Shown in pieces: positions 51,450 through 59,521 of a stretch of DNA of 64,000 bases (within the stretch, counting starts at the first letter, position 1; each line of letters begins with the position of its first letter). Source of the stretch: Lachnospiraceae bacterium (GTDB taxonomy: Bacteria > Bacillota > Clostridia > Lachnospirales > Lachnospiraceae). The translations under genes were made by a program, and so were the position numbers. A model generated the notes under the pieces. It was given only the letters and a program-made list of their open reading frames with translations. It searched no databases and was not told the DNA's origin. Location: NCBI GenBank assembly GCA_024405155.1, contig JAKSPC010000001.1, positions 1 to 64,000 on the forward strand, written 5' to 3'.

Positions 51450-52028
51450 ATGAAGAACAGAAAAGATACAAGTTTACAGGCAAAAATGACCGCTTTCTGC
51501 GGCATGGCGGCGGCGCTTTCCGTGGTGCTCATGATGCTTTCCTCGGTGATCCCCATCTTCGGGTACATTGGGCCCATGTTCGCCTCCGTACTGCTCATCC
51601 CCCTTATGAAAAATTTCGGAAAAGGGGCGGCCATGTGCACCTGGCTGGTGACGGCCCTTTTGATCCTCATTCTGGGAGCGGATAAGGAAGCGGCGCTGTT
51701 TTATATCTTTTTCGGGTATTATCCGGTGCAGAAGACCGTACTGGACAGGATCCCGCAGGGGTTTTTCAGAAGGTTTTGCAAGTTTGCCTTTTTTCTGCTG
51801 TCGGCCATTCTGATGGATGTGCTTCTGGTAAAGATCCTGGGCATCACCATGGAGGGGGAACTTCCCGCCGAACAGATGCAGCAGCTTTCTCAATACGGCA
51901 TTTCGTCAAAGACGGTGGTCCTGGCGGCGGAAGGGATCTTCTGTCTGATGGTCACCGGCACCATGGCGGCTTTTGACGTACTGCTTGGCAGGATCTCCGG
52001 TTTCAGGATCCTCAATAAAAAGCTGTAA
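51450..52028 (+). CDS. Membrane protein, possibly ECF S-component-like
   Basis: A 192-residue protein with about five to six helices: MTAFCGMAAALSVVLMMLSSVIPIFGYIGPMFASVLLIPLM at the start is similar in style to ECF S components and DUF2232-type proteins, but no decisive motif is present. It appears to be translated from a leaderless mRNA. The SDR gene follows 12 bases later with its own AAGGAGG. Confidence 0.6.
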   Translation: MKNRKDTSLQAKMTAFCGMAAALSVVLMMLSSVIPIFGYIGPMFASVLLIPLMKNFGKGAAMCTWLVTALLILILGADKEAALFYIFFGYYPVQKTVLDRIPQGFFRRFCKFAFFLLSAILMDVLLVKILGITMEGELPAEQMQQLSQYGISSKTVVLAAEGIFCLMVTGTMAAFDVLLGRISGFRILNKKL

Positions 52029-52040
52029 GGAGGTTTTCAT

Positions 52041-53027
52041 ATGCGCGTTTTATTCGTCGGCGGAACGGGAAACATTTCTCCGGCCTGCGTGGACCTTTCG
52101 GCCGCGCGCGGCTATGAGACGTATGTCCTTAACCGGGGCACACACATGGACCGTGTGAGCCCGAAGGCAAAGCTTCTGAAAGCGGATTACAATGACGAAA
52201 AAGCCGTGGAAAAAGTCCTTTCCGGTCTGACGTTTGACGTGGTGGCGGATTTTCGCATCTTTACCGCGGAAGATATGAAAAAGGCCATCCGGCTTTTTGG
52301 GGACCGTACGAAGCAGTACATTTATATCTCCTCCGCCACGGTATATACAAAGCCTGCGGCAAAATTCCCCATTACGGAGGACGCCCCTCTGGGGAATCCT
52401 TTATCCTCCTACGCGCAGAATAAGCTTGCTGCCGAAAACACCCTTCGGGAGGCTGTTTCCTGCGGTTTCCCCGGCGTCATCGTGCGCCCGTCCCTTACCT
52501 ATGCGGACTGGAATCCCATCATGTCCCTCGGCGGAAAGATGCCCTATGACGTTATTCACCGCATGCGGGAAGGAAAGGAGATCGTGGTGCAGGGTGACGG
52601 AACGTCCCTCTGGACCATTACGCACAACACGGACTTCGCCAAAGGGTTCGTGGGGCTTTTCGGCAATGAAAAAGCCGTGGGAGAGGCATTCCACATCACC
52701 ACGGACGAAGTGCTGGACTGGGACCGCATCTACACGGCGCTGGGAAAGGCAGCCGGCGTGGACATAAAGATCGTTCACATCACCACGGACCGGATCTGTG
52801 AAATGTTCCCCCCAAAAAAAGAAGGCCTCCTGGGAGACCATTCCCAGTCAGCCGTCTTTGATAATTCCAAGATCAAACGGTTCGTGCCGGACTTTCAGTG
52901 CACCGTTCCCTTTGCAGAAGGCGCAAAACGCGCCGTCCGCTGGTTCGATGCCGACCCCGCCCGCCGGGTCCACGACGCGGCATACGATGCTGCGATAGAC
53001 AGATTGTTGTGTGAATACAGAAAATGA
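52041..53027 (+). CDS. NAD-dependent epimerase/dehydratase family protein
   Basis: A 328-residue extended SDR. The Rossmann motif is VGGTGNISPACV; the catalytic pair is in SSYAQNKLAAE (Y-x-x-x-K), and DNSKIKRFVPDF is the late substrate-region block. Sugar-nucleotide or isoflavone-reductase-like roles are possible. AAGGAGG precedes ATG 52041. Convergent with the EamA gene. Confidence 0.87.
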   Translation: MRVLFVGGTGNISPACVDLSAARGYETYVLNRGTHMDRVSPKAKLLKADYNDEKAVEKVLSGLTFDVVADFRIFTAEDMKKAIRLFGDRTKQYIYISSATVYTKPAAKFPITEDAPLGNPLSSYAQNKLAAENTLREAVSCGFPGVIVRPSLTYADWNPIMSLGGKMPYDVIHRMREGKEIVVQGDGTSLWTITHNTDFAKGFVGLFGNEKAVGEAFHITTDEVLDWDRIYTALGKAAGVDIKIVHITTDRICEMFPPKKEGLLGDHSQSAVFDNSKIKRFVPDFQCTVPFAEGAKRAVRWFDADPARRVHDAAYDAAIDRLLCEYRK

Positions 53028-53039
53028 GAAGAAACGATC

Positions 53040-53147
53040 CAGCCCGGGCGGTACCATGCTTCGGTGCGTGTTTGCAGCTTCAGACAGTTCTCGCTTCGCT
53101 GCGAAACTCGCTGCAAAGCACGCACAGCTCGCAATCCACCCGGGCTG
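53040..53147 (-). repeat. Covarying hairpin element, copy 2
   Basis: Nine-base outer stem CAGCCCGGG (53040-53048) with CCCGGGCTG (53139-53147). The interior is nearly identical to copy 1 at 23149-23252 in reverse complement, but the outer stem is a different, still complementary sequence. It lies 3' of the EamA gene on that gene's strand. Confidence 0.7.
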
Positions 53148-53153
53148 CCTTGT

Positions 53154-54038
53154 TCAGAATACATTCGCCAGCATAAACACCGCCACAAACCCTATCACAA
53201 ACGCGATCTTCTGCCTTGCGGACAGCTTCTCCTTGAACCAGAAGGAACTCACCAGAGCGTTGGTCATGATAAGTCCGCCGCTGTAAATGGGGAAGAACAC
53301 CACCGACGGCACCTCAATGGCCAGCTTCAGGTTGACGATGTTGCTCACGGCACAGGTGATGCCCACGATGGCTGCCGCCGGCAGCACCTTTTTTACGGAA
53401 AACGTGACAGGCTCTCCGGAGCCTGCTTTTTTGTGCGCAAAAAACCACACGGCAGAAAGCAGGGTGCATACCATGAAAGTATAAAGCAGGAACACAGGCT
53501 TTTCTTCGGAAAGGCCGGTGGCACCCTGATATTTCTGAATGATGCCCAGCGACCCGCCGAAAGCGGCGGCGGAAAGCACGCAGGGAAGCCACTGAGGCTG
53601 GATGTTCCTGTCATTTTTCAGGTTGGAGAGCAGAACGATGGCGGCAAGCATCAGTATTCCGCCCGCGATCTGCACGGGGAACACGGATTCCTTAAAAAGG
53701 ATGGTGCCCAGTACCACGGAAATTATCAGTGAGCCGCCGGAGCTGATGAGGGAGGTGAGGGACATGGGACCGTAACGGAAGGAGACCATGTTCAGAAATC
53801 CCGACATCATGCTGGCCGCACCGAAAATAAGGGCCAGCAGGAACGTGATCCGGTGAAGGGAAAAGCTGCGGGCATTCACCAGCATGACCAGCATGGTGAA
53901 AACGTTGGTCAGCAGATTGAACAGCAGACTGTCGCTTCGTGTCTGCAGGTTTTTCTTTGCGATTTTATTCTTTGCGGTAGTGCAAAGAGCGGCGCTGAGC
54001 ATGGAAGTCACGATCAGCACCCAGTTGAGAGGAGTCAT
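53154..54038 (-). CDS. EamA/DMT family transporter
   Basis: A 294-residue membrane protein of ten helices made of two EamA repeats (PF00892). The second half has GGLIMTNALVSSFWFKEKLSARQKIAFVIGFVAV, typical of the drug/metabolite transporter superfamily. The substrate is unknown. It ends seven bases from a hairpin element that may terminate it. Confidence 0.87.
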   Translation of the reverse strand: MTPLNWVLIVTSMLSAALCTTAKNKIAKKNLQTRSDSLLFNLLTNVFTMLVMLVNARSFSLHRITFLLALIFGAASMMSGFLNMVSFRYGPMSLTSLISSGGSLIISVVLGTILFKESVFPVQIAGGILMLAAIVLLSNLKNDRNIQPQWLPCVLSAAAFGGSLGIIQKYQGATGLSEEKPVFLLYTFMVCTLLSAVWFFAHKKAGSGEPVTFSVKKVLPAAAIVGITCAVSNIVNLKLAIEVPSVVFFPIYSGGLIMTNALVSSFWFKEKLSARQKIAFVIGFVAVFMLANVF

Positions 54039-54292
54039 GGTTTTTTATTTGAAGTAAATACTGCTCAGCCTGTCGATCTCACGAAGATTTTGTTTTACAG
54101 AAAGCATAGCGCGCCTCTTTTTCAAGTATCAAAACGACGAGTAATAATACAGGAATTATACTCTATCCGTTCAGAAAAAGCGAGAAAAACTATTCAGAGC
54201 CTGTGCTGCAACGTTTCGACTTACCTGCAGAACCAAATCCATCCCGGAAAACGAAAAGCGGATTTTTTTGTCCCTGCAATATGGATAGGATC
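54039..54292. other. Non-coding DNA upstream of the EamA gene
   Basis: No gene could be supported in either strand. It contains AT-rich runs and leads into the GTCACGAAA repeats. Confidence 0.35.
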
Positions 54293-54463
54293 GTCACGAA
54301 AAAAAGAGGAATGGCACTGATTCATTGATAAATTGCAAAATATGGCGTCAACAAGACATGGGAATGTCACGAAACATAAGAATATCGGGAATTTCGTGAC
54401 AATTTTTAGAAAAAATGGAATCTGACTGTCACGAAACTTGCAGATCCCGGAAATTTCGTGACA
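54293..54463. repeat. Inverted half-repeat array, TGTCACGAAA family (two units plus a decayed one)
   Basis: TGTCACGAAA at 54365 and 54427; perfect inverse TTTCGTGACA at 54392 and 54454. Inner spacers are 17 nt, the linker 25 nt and the period 62 bp. An isolated CGTCACGAAA at 54293 with a poor inverse copy near 54321 looks like a third, decayed unit. Spacers are unrelated. Confidence 0.75.
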
Positions 54464-54565
54464 GTTTTATGTAATACCAAAAACTGTTCGTCCCCCAATC
54501 ACAAACTACTCGTCTTCGCCGGGCGCCGAAGCACCTTTTTCTTCAAAAAGCAAACGGGGCCATTT
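54464..54565. other. Gap between the repeat array and yafQ
   Basis: No gene or clear signal; the 3' end of yafQ faces it. Confidence 0.35.
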
Positions 54566-54844
54566 CTACTTTCCGAACAGATCGCTGTGAGTTCCTGTTC
54601 TGGATGCGGTAAGAATTAATACGTCTTTCTGAATCATATAGATCAGCAGCCAATCCGGCATGATGTGACACTCACGAAAGCCGGAATAGTTACCGGTCAG
54701 GGCGTGGTCATGATGTTTGTCCGGGAGCGGCTGTTCATTCAGCAGCATGCCGAGTACATCCTGGAGAAGCTTCATATCAAGGCCGCGCTTTTCACACTTT
54801 TTATAGTCTTTTTTGAATTGTGTGGTGACCTGGAGTTTCAGCAT
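54566..54844 (-). CDS. yafQ: YafQ family toxin
   Basis: A 92-residue RelE/ParE-superfamily mRNA interferase. LQVTTQFKKDYKKCEKRGLD at the start, then LPDKHHDHALTGNYSGFRECHI and DWLLIYMIQKDVLILTASRTGTHSDLF match YafQ; the HxDH-like His residues and the final His before the Asp-Leu-Phe end are the RNase residues. It would cleave mRNA on the ribosome. Its ATG shares one base with the antitoxin stop. Confidence 0.92.
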   Translation of the reverse strand: MLKLQVTTQFKKDYKKCEKRGLDMKLLQDVLGMLLNEQPLPDKHHDHALTGNYSGFRECHIMPDWLLIYMIQKDVLILTASRTGTHSDLFGK

Positions 54845-55125
54845 CAGTTTTCCATCTCCTTCACAAATTCTGAAAGAGATGAATAGGTTTTGGTTTCCAC
54901 TTTTCCGGACGCAATATCTCTTGCCTCCTGCATGGCATCTTCGGTTTCTTTATTGTAACGGGGAAGCTTTACATCGAAAGGAAGTCCGCCCACCAGGAGG
55001 GATTGCGTAATAAACATATTCACAGCCTGAGGAAGTGTCATACCCAAAGCTTCATACAGGGTTTCTGCATCTGTTTTTTTCTGCGCTTCCAGACGCATAT
55101 TCAGGTTAGCAGTTTTAATAGCCAT
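54844..55125 (-). CDS. dinJ: DinJ/RelB family antitoxin
   Basis: A 93-residue ribbon-helix-helix antitoxin. MAIKTANLNMRLEAQKKTDAE is the N-terminal DNA-binding strand and helix; GMTLPQAVNMFITQSLLVGGLPF is the conserved second part, and the C-terminal acidic tail wraps the toxin. GGAGGG lies just before ATG 55125. Antitoxin precedes toxin, with one-base overlap, the usual order. Confidence 0.93.
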   Translation of the reverse strand: MAIKTANLNMRLEAQKKTDAETLYEALGMTLPQAVNMFITQSLLVGGLPFDVKLPRYNKETEDAMQEARDIASGKVETKTYSSLSEFVKEMEN

Positions 55126-55149
55126 TTTTGACCCTCCTAACATAAAGCA

Positions 55150-55179
55150 ATAATAACGCAAATGTTGCACAAATGCAAC
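55150..55179 (-). promoter_or_regulatory. dinJ-yafQ promoter and operator
   Basis: Minus strand: -35 TTGCAT (55173-55178), 17 bp, -10 TATTAT (55150-55155). The dyad GTTGCA-4-TGCAAC (55164-55179) lies across the spacer and -35, as expected for autorepression by the antitoxin complex. Confidence 0.65.
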
Positions 55180-55293
55180 AATCAATAAGGCCTTGATGGT
55201 CAAAAAAGTTGTCTGAAAGTTGACGGCGGGCTGTACTGCGCCCGTAAATGTGGTACAATGAACAGGTCTATTGATAAGATGAGGAGTATCTGA

Positions 55294-56682
55294 ATGAAGT
55301 ATGACGTTATCATAATCGGAGCGGGCCCCGGCGGGATCTTTTCGGCGTATGAACTGAAAAAGCAGAAGCCTGAGCTTTCCGTAGCCGTTTTCGAAGCCGG
55401 CAATCCCCTGGAAAAGCGCATCTGTCCCGTGGCGGAGGGAAAAGAAAAGACCTGCATTCATTGTCCCACCTGCGGCATCATGAGCGGGTTCGGCGGCGCC
55501 GGAGCTTTTTCCGACGGAAAATATAATATCACCAACAGTTTCGGCGGCAACCTGTATGAGTACATCGGCAGGGAGAAAGCGCTGGAGCTGATGAAATACG
55601 TGGATGAGATCAACATGTCTCACGGCGGGGAAGGCTGCCGGCTGTATTCCACGGCAGGCACGAAATTCAAGAAGCTGTGCATGCAGCACAAGCTGAACCT
55701 GCTGGACGCTTCCGTACGGCATCTGGGAACGGATAAAAACCACGTGGTACTGGAGAGGATGTACGCCGAACTGACGGAAGCGGGCGTGGATTTCTTCTTC
55801 CGGACTCCGGTGGAGATGGTCGAAGCCAAAAACGGCGGCTACACCGTGATCCACAGCGGCGGCAGCGCTGACTGCGATGATCTGATCATTTCCGTGGGCA
55901 GGAGCGGTTCCAAATGGATGGAAAAGGTCTGCAGCGACCTGAATATAAAGACCCGTTCCAGCCGTGTGGATCTTGGCGTGAGGGTGGAGCTCCCGGCGGT
56001 CATTTTCAGCCACCTGACCGACGAACTGTATGAGTCGAAGATCGTGTACCGCACCTCCAAGTTCGAGGATGATGTGCGCACCTTCTGCATGAATCCCAAC
56101 GGATTCGTGGTCAATGAAAACACCAACGGCATCGTGACGGTAAACGGCCACAGCTTTGAAGATCCGTCCATGAAGACGGAGAATACCAACTTTGCCCTGC
56201 TGGTCTCCAAGCACTTCTCGGAGCCTTTCAAGGATTCCAACGGTTACGGCGAAAGCATCGCCCGGCTTTCCAACATGCTGGGCGGCGGCGTGATCGTGCA
56301 GCGGTTCGGCGATCTGGAGCGGGGCCGCAGAAGTACCGTAAAAAGGATCGCGGAAGGGACCGTGCGTCCCACCCTGGCGGCAACGCCGGGAGACCTGAGC
56401 CTGGTGCTTCCCAAGCGCATTCTGGACGGCATCATTGAAATGATCTACGCGCTGGATGCTATCGCCCCCGGCACGGCAAACGACGATACGCTGCTTTACG
56501 GCGTGGAAGTGAAATTCTACAACATGGAAGTGGAGCTGGATCATGACCTCTGCACCCGGTATCCGGGGCTTTACGTCATCGGCGACGGAAGCGGCGTGAC
56601 ACATTCCCTGAGCCATGCCTCCGCCAGCGGGGTGTATGTGGCGAGAAAAATAACCGGTCAGAAGAATGCAGACTTTCACTGA
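55294..56682 (+). CDS. NAD(P)/FAD-dependent dehydrogenase (COG2509-like)
   Basis: A 462-residue flavoprotein. The N-terminal Rossmann motif VIIIGAGPGGIFSAYEL is followed by a cysteine-rich CPVAEGKEKTCIHCPTCGIMSGFGGAGAFSDGK block; FAD-contacting YVIGDGSGVTHSLSHASASG is at the C-terminus. The cysteines may bind a metal or cluster. Substrate unknown; related proteins are annotated as uncharacterised FAD dehydrogenases. ATGAGGAG precedes ATG 55294; an extended -10 TGGTACAAT lies at 55251-55259. Confidence 0.85.
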   Translation: MKYDVIIIGAGPGGIFSAYELKKQKPELSVAVFEAGNPLEKRICPVAEGKEKTCIHCPTCGIMSGFGGAGAFSDGKYNITNSFGGNLYEYIGREKALELMKYVDEINMSHGGEGCRLYSTAGTKFKKLCMQHKLNLLDASVRHLGTDKNHVVLERMYAELTEAGVDFFFRTPVEMVEAKNGGYTVIHSGGSADCDDLIISVGRSGSKWMEKVCSDLNIKTRSSRVDLGVRVELPAVIFSHLTDELYESKIVYRTSKFEDDVRTFCMNPNGFVVNENTNGIVTVNGHSFEDPSMKTENTNFALLVSKHFSEPFKDSNGYGESIARLSNMLGGGVIVQRFGDLERGRRSTVKRIAEGTVRPTLAATPGDLSLVLPKRILDGIIEMIYALDAIAPGTANDDTLLYGVEVKFYNMEVELDHDLCTRYPGLYVIGDGSGVTHSLSHASASGVYVARKITGQKNADFH

Positions 56683-56706
56683 AAAAGCAGGCTTGTCTGC
56701 TTTTTC
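56681..56706 (+). terminator. Intrinsic terminator of the FAD dehydrogenase gene
   Basis: GAAAAAGCAG (56681-56690) pairs perfectly with CTGCTTTTTC (56697-56706) around a six-base loop; the stem starts inside the gene's last codon and stop. A further TCTGCC-GACA-GGCAGA hairpin follows near 56722-56737. Confidence 0.85.
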
Positions 56707-56807
56707 AAGGGGAAGGCTGCATCTGCCGACAGGCAGACAGCAGTACATGAGCAGGGAGGCGAAGCCGGATTGCGAATGGAGTGCTGTTTCTGACCGAATA
56801 GATCAGT

Positions 56808-57653
56808 ATGATTACAGAGATTTATGAATTCAATACGTCGGAAACTGCCGTTTACACAGAACGCAGCGAACGGCAGCTGGCCACCATCTACGAGCCGCAG
56901 CCCGGGCTGTTCCTGGCAGAGAGCCCCAAGGTGATCGGCCGTGCCCTGGCAGCAGGATATGAGCCGCAGTCATTTCTCGTTGAGAAAGAACTTCTGCTTT
57001 CGGCAGCGGAAAAGCACTTTGCCGGCGGGACCGGTGAAAACGCGGACAGCCCTGCCGCGGAAGCAGCACAGATCCTGGATGCCCGGCCGGACGTGCCGGT
57101 CTATGTGGCAAATTTCGGTCTGCTTTCAAAGATCACCGGCTTTCAGTTTACCGGCGGGTTCCTTTCCGCCATGAAACGCCGCCCTCTTCCCGCGGCGGGA
57201 GAAATAACGAAAAATGCCAGGCGGATCGTGGTGCTGGAGCACGTGATGAACCCCACCAACGTGGGCGCCATTATGCGGAGCGCCGCAGCGTTCGGCATGG
57301 ACGCGGTGCTGCTCACCGAAGGGAGCGCGGATCCTTTGTACCGCCGCGCAGCCAGAGTGAGCATGGGAACGGTGTTTCAGGTGCCGTGGACCTTTGTGAA
57401 AGACGTGGAAGAAGTGCGGGCACTTGGCTTTTCTACCGCTGCCATGGCACTCCGGGAGAACGCGAAAAGCATTGACGATCCTGCGCTGAAGGCCGAAAAG
57501 AAACTGGCCGTGCTCATGGGATCGGAAGAAACGGGATTAAAAAAAGAGACCATCGATGCCGCCGATCACGTGGTGTGCATTCCCATGAAAAACGGCGTGG
57601 ATTCCCTGAACGTGGCCGCCGCCGCGGCCCTGGCCTGCTGGGAATTATGCTGA
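56808..57653 (+). CDS. TrmH/SpoU family RNA 2'-O-methyltransferase
   Basis: A 281-residue methyltransferase. The N-terminal substrate-binding part has LFLAESPKVIGRAL; the SPOUT domain shows VLEHVMNPTNVGAIMRSAAAFGMDAV (motif 1), VLMGSEETGLKKE (motif 2) and CIPMKNGVDSLNVAAAAALACWEL (motif 3, trefoil knot). It methylates rRNA or tRNA; the target is not assignable. A stop lies just upstream in frame, so ATG 56808 is the first start possible, though it has no clear ribosome site. Confidence 0.9.
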   Translation: MITEIYEFNTSETAVYTERSERQLATIYEPQPGLFLAESPKVIGRALAAGYEPQSFLVEKELLLSAAEKHFAGGTGENADSPAAEAAQILDARPDVPVYVANFGLLSKITGFQFTGGFLSAMKRRPLPAAGEITKNARRIVVLEHVMNPTNVGAIMRSAAAFGMDAVLLTEGSADPLYRRAARVSMGTVFQVPWTFVKDVEEVRALGFSTAAMALRENAKSIDDPALKAEKKLAVLMGSEETGLKKETIDAADHVVCIPMKNGVDSLNVAAAAALACWELC

Positions 57654-57665
57654 TGTTTTATCATA

Positions 57666-57759
57666 CGTCGGCGGATTGCGACGTGTGAGTGCTTTGCACC
57701 GAGTAGCAGCTTGCTGCTCCCGAAGGTGCAAACACTCACCGCGCAGGGTACCGCCGACG
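57666..57759 (+). repeat. Covarying hairpin element, copy 3 (leader of a nitroreductase gene)
   Basis: CGTCGGCGG (57666-57674) pairs with CCGCCGACG (57751-57759). The middle stem GTGAGTG-C-TTTGCACC pairs with GGTGCAAA-CACTCAC with the same single bulge as copy 1, and the tip is AGCAGC-TT-GCTGCT. Relative to copy 1, base changes occur in pairs that keep complementarity. It lies between the RNA methyltransferase and the nitroreductase ribosome site. Confidence 0.7.
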
Positions 57760-57786
57760 CTGTATACAAAAAAGGAGAAAGAGAAC

Positions 57787-58323
57787 ATGAATGCCGAGGC
57801 ATTAAAAGTACTGTCTGAAAGAAGAAGCGTAAGAAGCTACAAGCCGGAGCAGATCACTGCCGAGGAACTGGAAGCCGTTCTGTGGGCGGGCATGTATGCG
57901 CCCACCGCAAAGGGCTGCCAGGACGTGGTGATCGTGGCGGTGCAGGAACCCGAAATGCTGGCCCGGGTGCGCAGACTGAACGCGGAGATCATGGGAAAAC
58001 CCGACGCGGATCCCTATTACGGTGCTCCCACCGTGATCCTGGTGCTTTCCGATCCCGAGATCCAGGCAAACCATGAGCTTGCCCTTCTGGACGGTGCCGC
58101 AGCTGAGACCAACATGCTGAACGCGGCTTATGCCGCCGGCCTTGGTTCCTGCTGGATCAACCGTCCCCAGAAAATGTTTGAAACGGAAGAAGGAAAGCAG
58201 ATGCTCCGCGACATGGGCTTAAAGGACACCCTGACGGGCATCGCCTCCATCGCCCTTGGCTACGCGGACGGCGAGGCGCCGCAGGCAAAGCCCCGTAAGG
58301 AAGGATACGCGGTAGTGTTTTAA
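57787..58323 (+). CDS. Nitroreductase family protein
   Basis: A 178-residue FMN enzyme. ALKVLSERRSVRSYKPEQIT is the FMN phosphate-binding opening; WAGMYAPTAKGCQDV and GLGSCWINRP are later FMN contacts. It transfers hydride from NAD(P)H to nitro, quinone or similar acceptors; the natural substrate is unknown. AAAAGGAG precedes ATG 57787. A hairpin element occupies its leader. Confidence 0.9.
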   Translation: MNAEALKVLSERRSVRSYKPEQITAEELEAVLWAGMYAPTAKGCQDVVIVAVQEPEMLARVRRLNAEIMGKPDADPYYGAPTVILVLSDPEIQANHELALLDGAAAETNMLNAAYAAGLGSCWINRPQKMFETEEGKQMLRDMGLKDTLTGIASIALGYADGEAPQAKPRKEGYAVVF

Positions 58324-58352
58324 GAAAGGGTACCGCCGGCTCTGCATGATTT

Positions 58353-59507
58353 ATGAAAAACCTGTTACAGAAAACAAAAGCTTTATTCCAGAAAGAGCTC
58401 ATGCTCTCAGTGTCGCTTCTGGCAGCGGTGATCTCCCTCTTTATCACGCCGCCCTCCGCGGCGCTCCTTAAGGACATCGACTGGAAGACCCTGGCCACGC
58501 TTTTCATGATGCTTACGGTGCTGGAAGGTTTTAAGAAGGAAAACATCTTTCTGCCGCTCATCCGGCTGTCTTCCGGCTTTACCACCATGGCGGGCATCTC
58601 CCTGTTCGTTGTATTCGGCGTATTCTTCACGTCCATGTTTGTGACCAATGACGTGTCGCTGATCATCTTTGTGCCGCTGACCATCCTGCTGTTTCGGTCC
58701 GGCGGCAAGGAGCATTACATCCTGCCGGTGATCTCCATGGAGAACATCGCGGCCATCCGCGGTTCCATGCTGATGCCTTTCGGCAGCCCCCAGAACCTGT
58801 TCATCTTTTCCAGGTCCGGAGTGCCCGTGGGGAAATTCATCCTGCACATGTTCCCGCTGTCGGTGTTTTCGGCAGTGCTCCTGGTACTTTTCGTTAAATT
58901 TCTGTACCGGAAAGAGCCGGGAGAGAAGATCGCTCTTTCCAGAGAGACCACGGACAGCACCTGGGCGCCGGAAAAAAAGCGCCGGCGGATCACTTACCTT
59001 ATCCTGTTTGCCATGATCATCGCCACCATCGTGACGAGGACCACGCTGTGGCCTTACATGGCTTTGCTGGTCGCCGTGGTGATCTTCTTTACGGATAAGG
59101 AGCTTTTAAAACAGACGGACTACGTGCTGCTCCTCACGTTTCTGTGCTTTTTCGTGTTTTCGTCATCCATCGCGGCAAACCCGGGGATCTCGGAATTCTT
59201 AAAAGGCAGCGTGTCCGAGCATGAATTCTGGTGGGCCATCGGTCTTTCCCAGATCATATCCAACGTGCCGGCCTCCATCGTGCTGTGGCCCTTCACCACC
59301 AACATGGCGGCACTTTTATACGGCGCCGATACCGCGGGGCTCTGCTCCATCATCGGGTCGCTTGCTTCCGTGATCAACTACCGCATCTACGTGCGCGAGT
59401 ATCCCGGAAACGGCGGCAAATTTCTGAAAACGTTCACACTCATCTCCTGGGCGTTCTTCCTCATCGTGGTGATCCCGGGGATGCTGCTGTGCAAATGGAG
59501 ATTTTGA
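58353..59507 (+). CDS. Ion transporter superfamily permease (ArsB/CitMHS/SLC13-like)
   Basis: A 384-residue membrane protein of the IT superfamily with about ten to eleven helices. SMFVTNDVSLIIFVPLTILLF is the first hairpin motif with the ND pair, and GLSQIISNVPASIVLWPF the second with NVPA, as in ArsB, CitM and NhaD-like carriers. The substrate could be an anion, dicarboxylate or sodium. It begins 29 bases after the nitroreductase and is followed 14 bases later by the NlpC-like gene. Confidence 0.82.
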   Translation: MKNLLQKTKALFQKELMLSVSLLAAVISLFITPPSAALLKDIDWKTLATLFMMLTVLEGFKKENIFLPLIRLSSGFTTMAGISLFVVFGVFFTSMFVTNDVSLIIFVPLTILLFRSGGKEHYILPVISMENIAAIRGSMLMPFGSPQNLFIFSRSGVPVGKFILHMFPLSVFSAVLLVLFVKFLYRKEPGEKIALSRETTDSTWAPEKKRRRITYLILFAMIIATIVTRTTLWPYMALLVAVVIFFTDKELLKQTDYVLLLTFLCFFVFSSSIAANPGISEFLKGSVSEHEFWWAIGLSQIISNVPASIVLWPFTTNMAALLYGADTAGLCSIIGSLASVINYRIYVREYPGNGGKFLKTFTLISWAFFLIVVIPGMLLCKWRF

Positions 59508-59521
59508 GATTGGAGATAATT

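Noticed and set aside
54039..54292. Possible extra small gene upstream of the EamA gene
   Set aside because: Open frames there lack ribosome sites and recognisable protein features.
54844..56748. Long minus-strand open frame continuing upstream of the DinJ antitoxin
   Set aside because: Only the last 93 codons are real, with a ribosome site at 55125; the rest is antisense to the flavoprotein gene.
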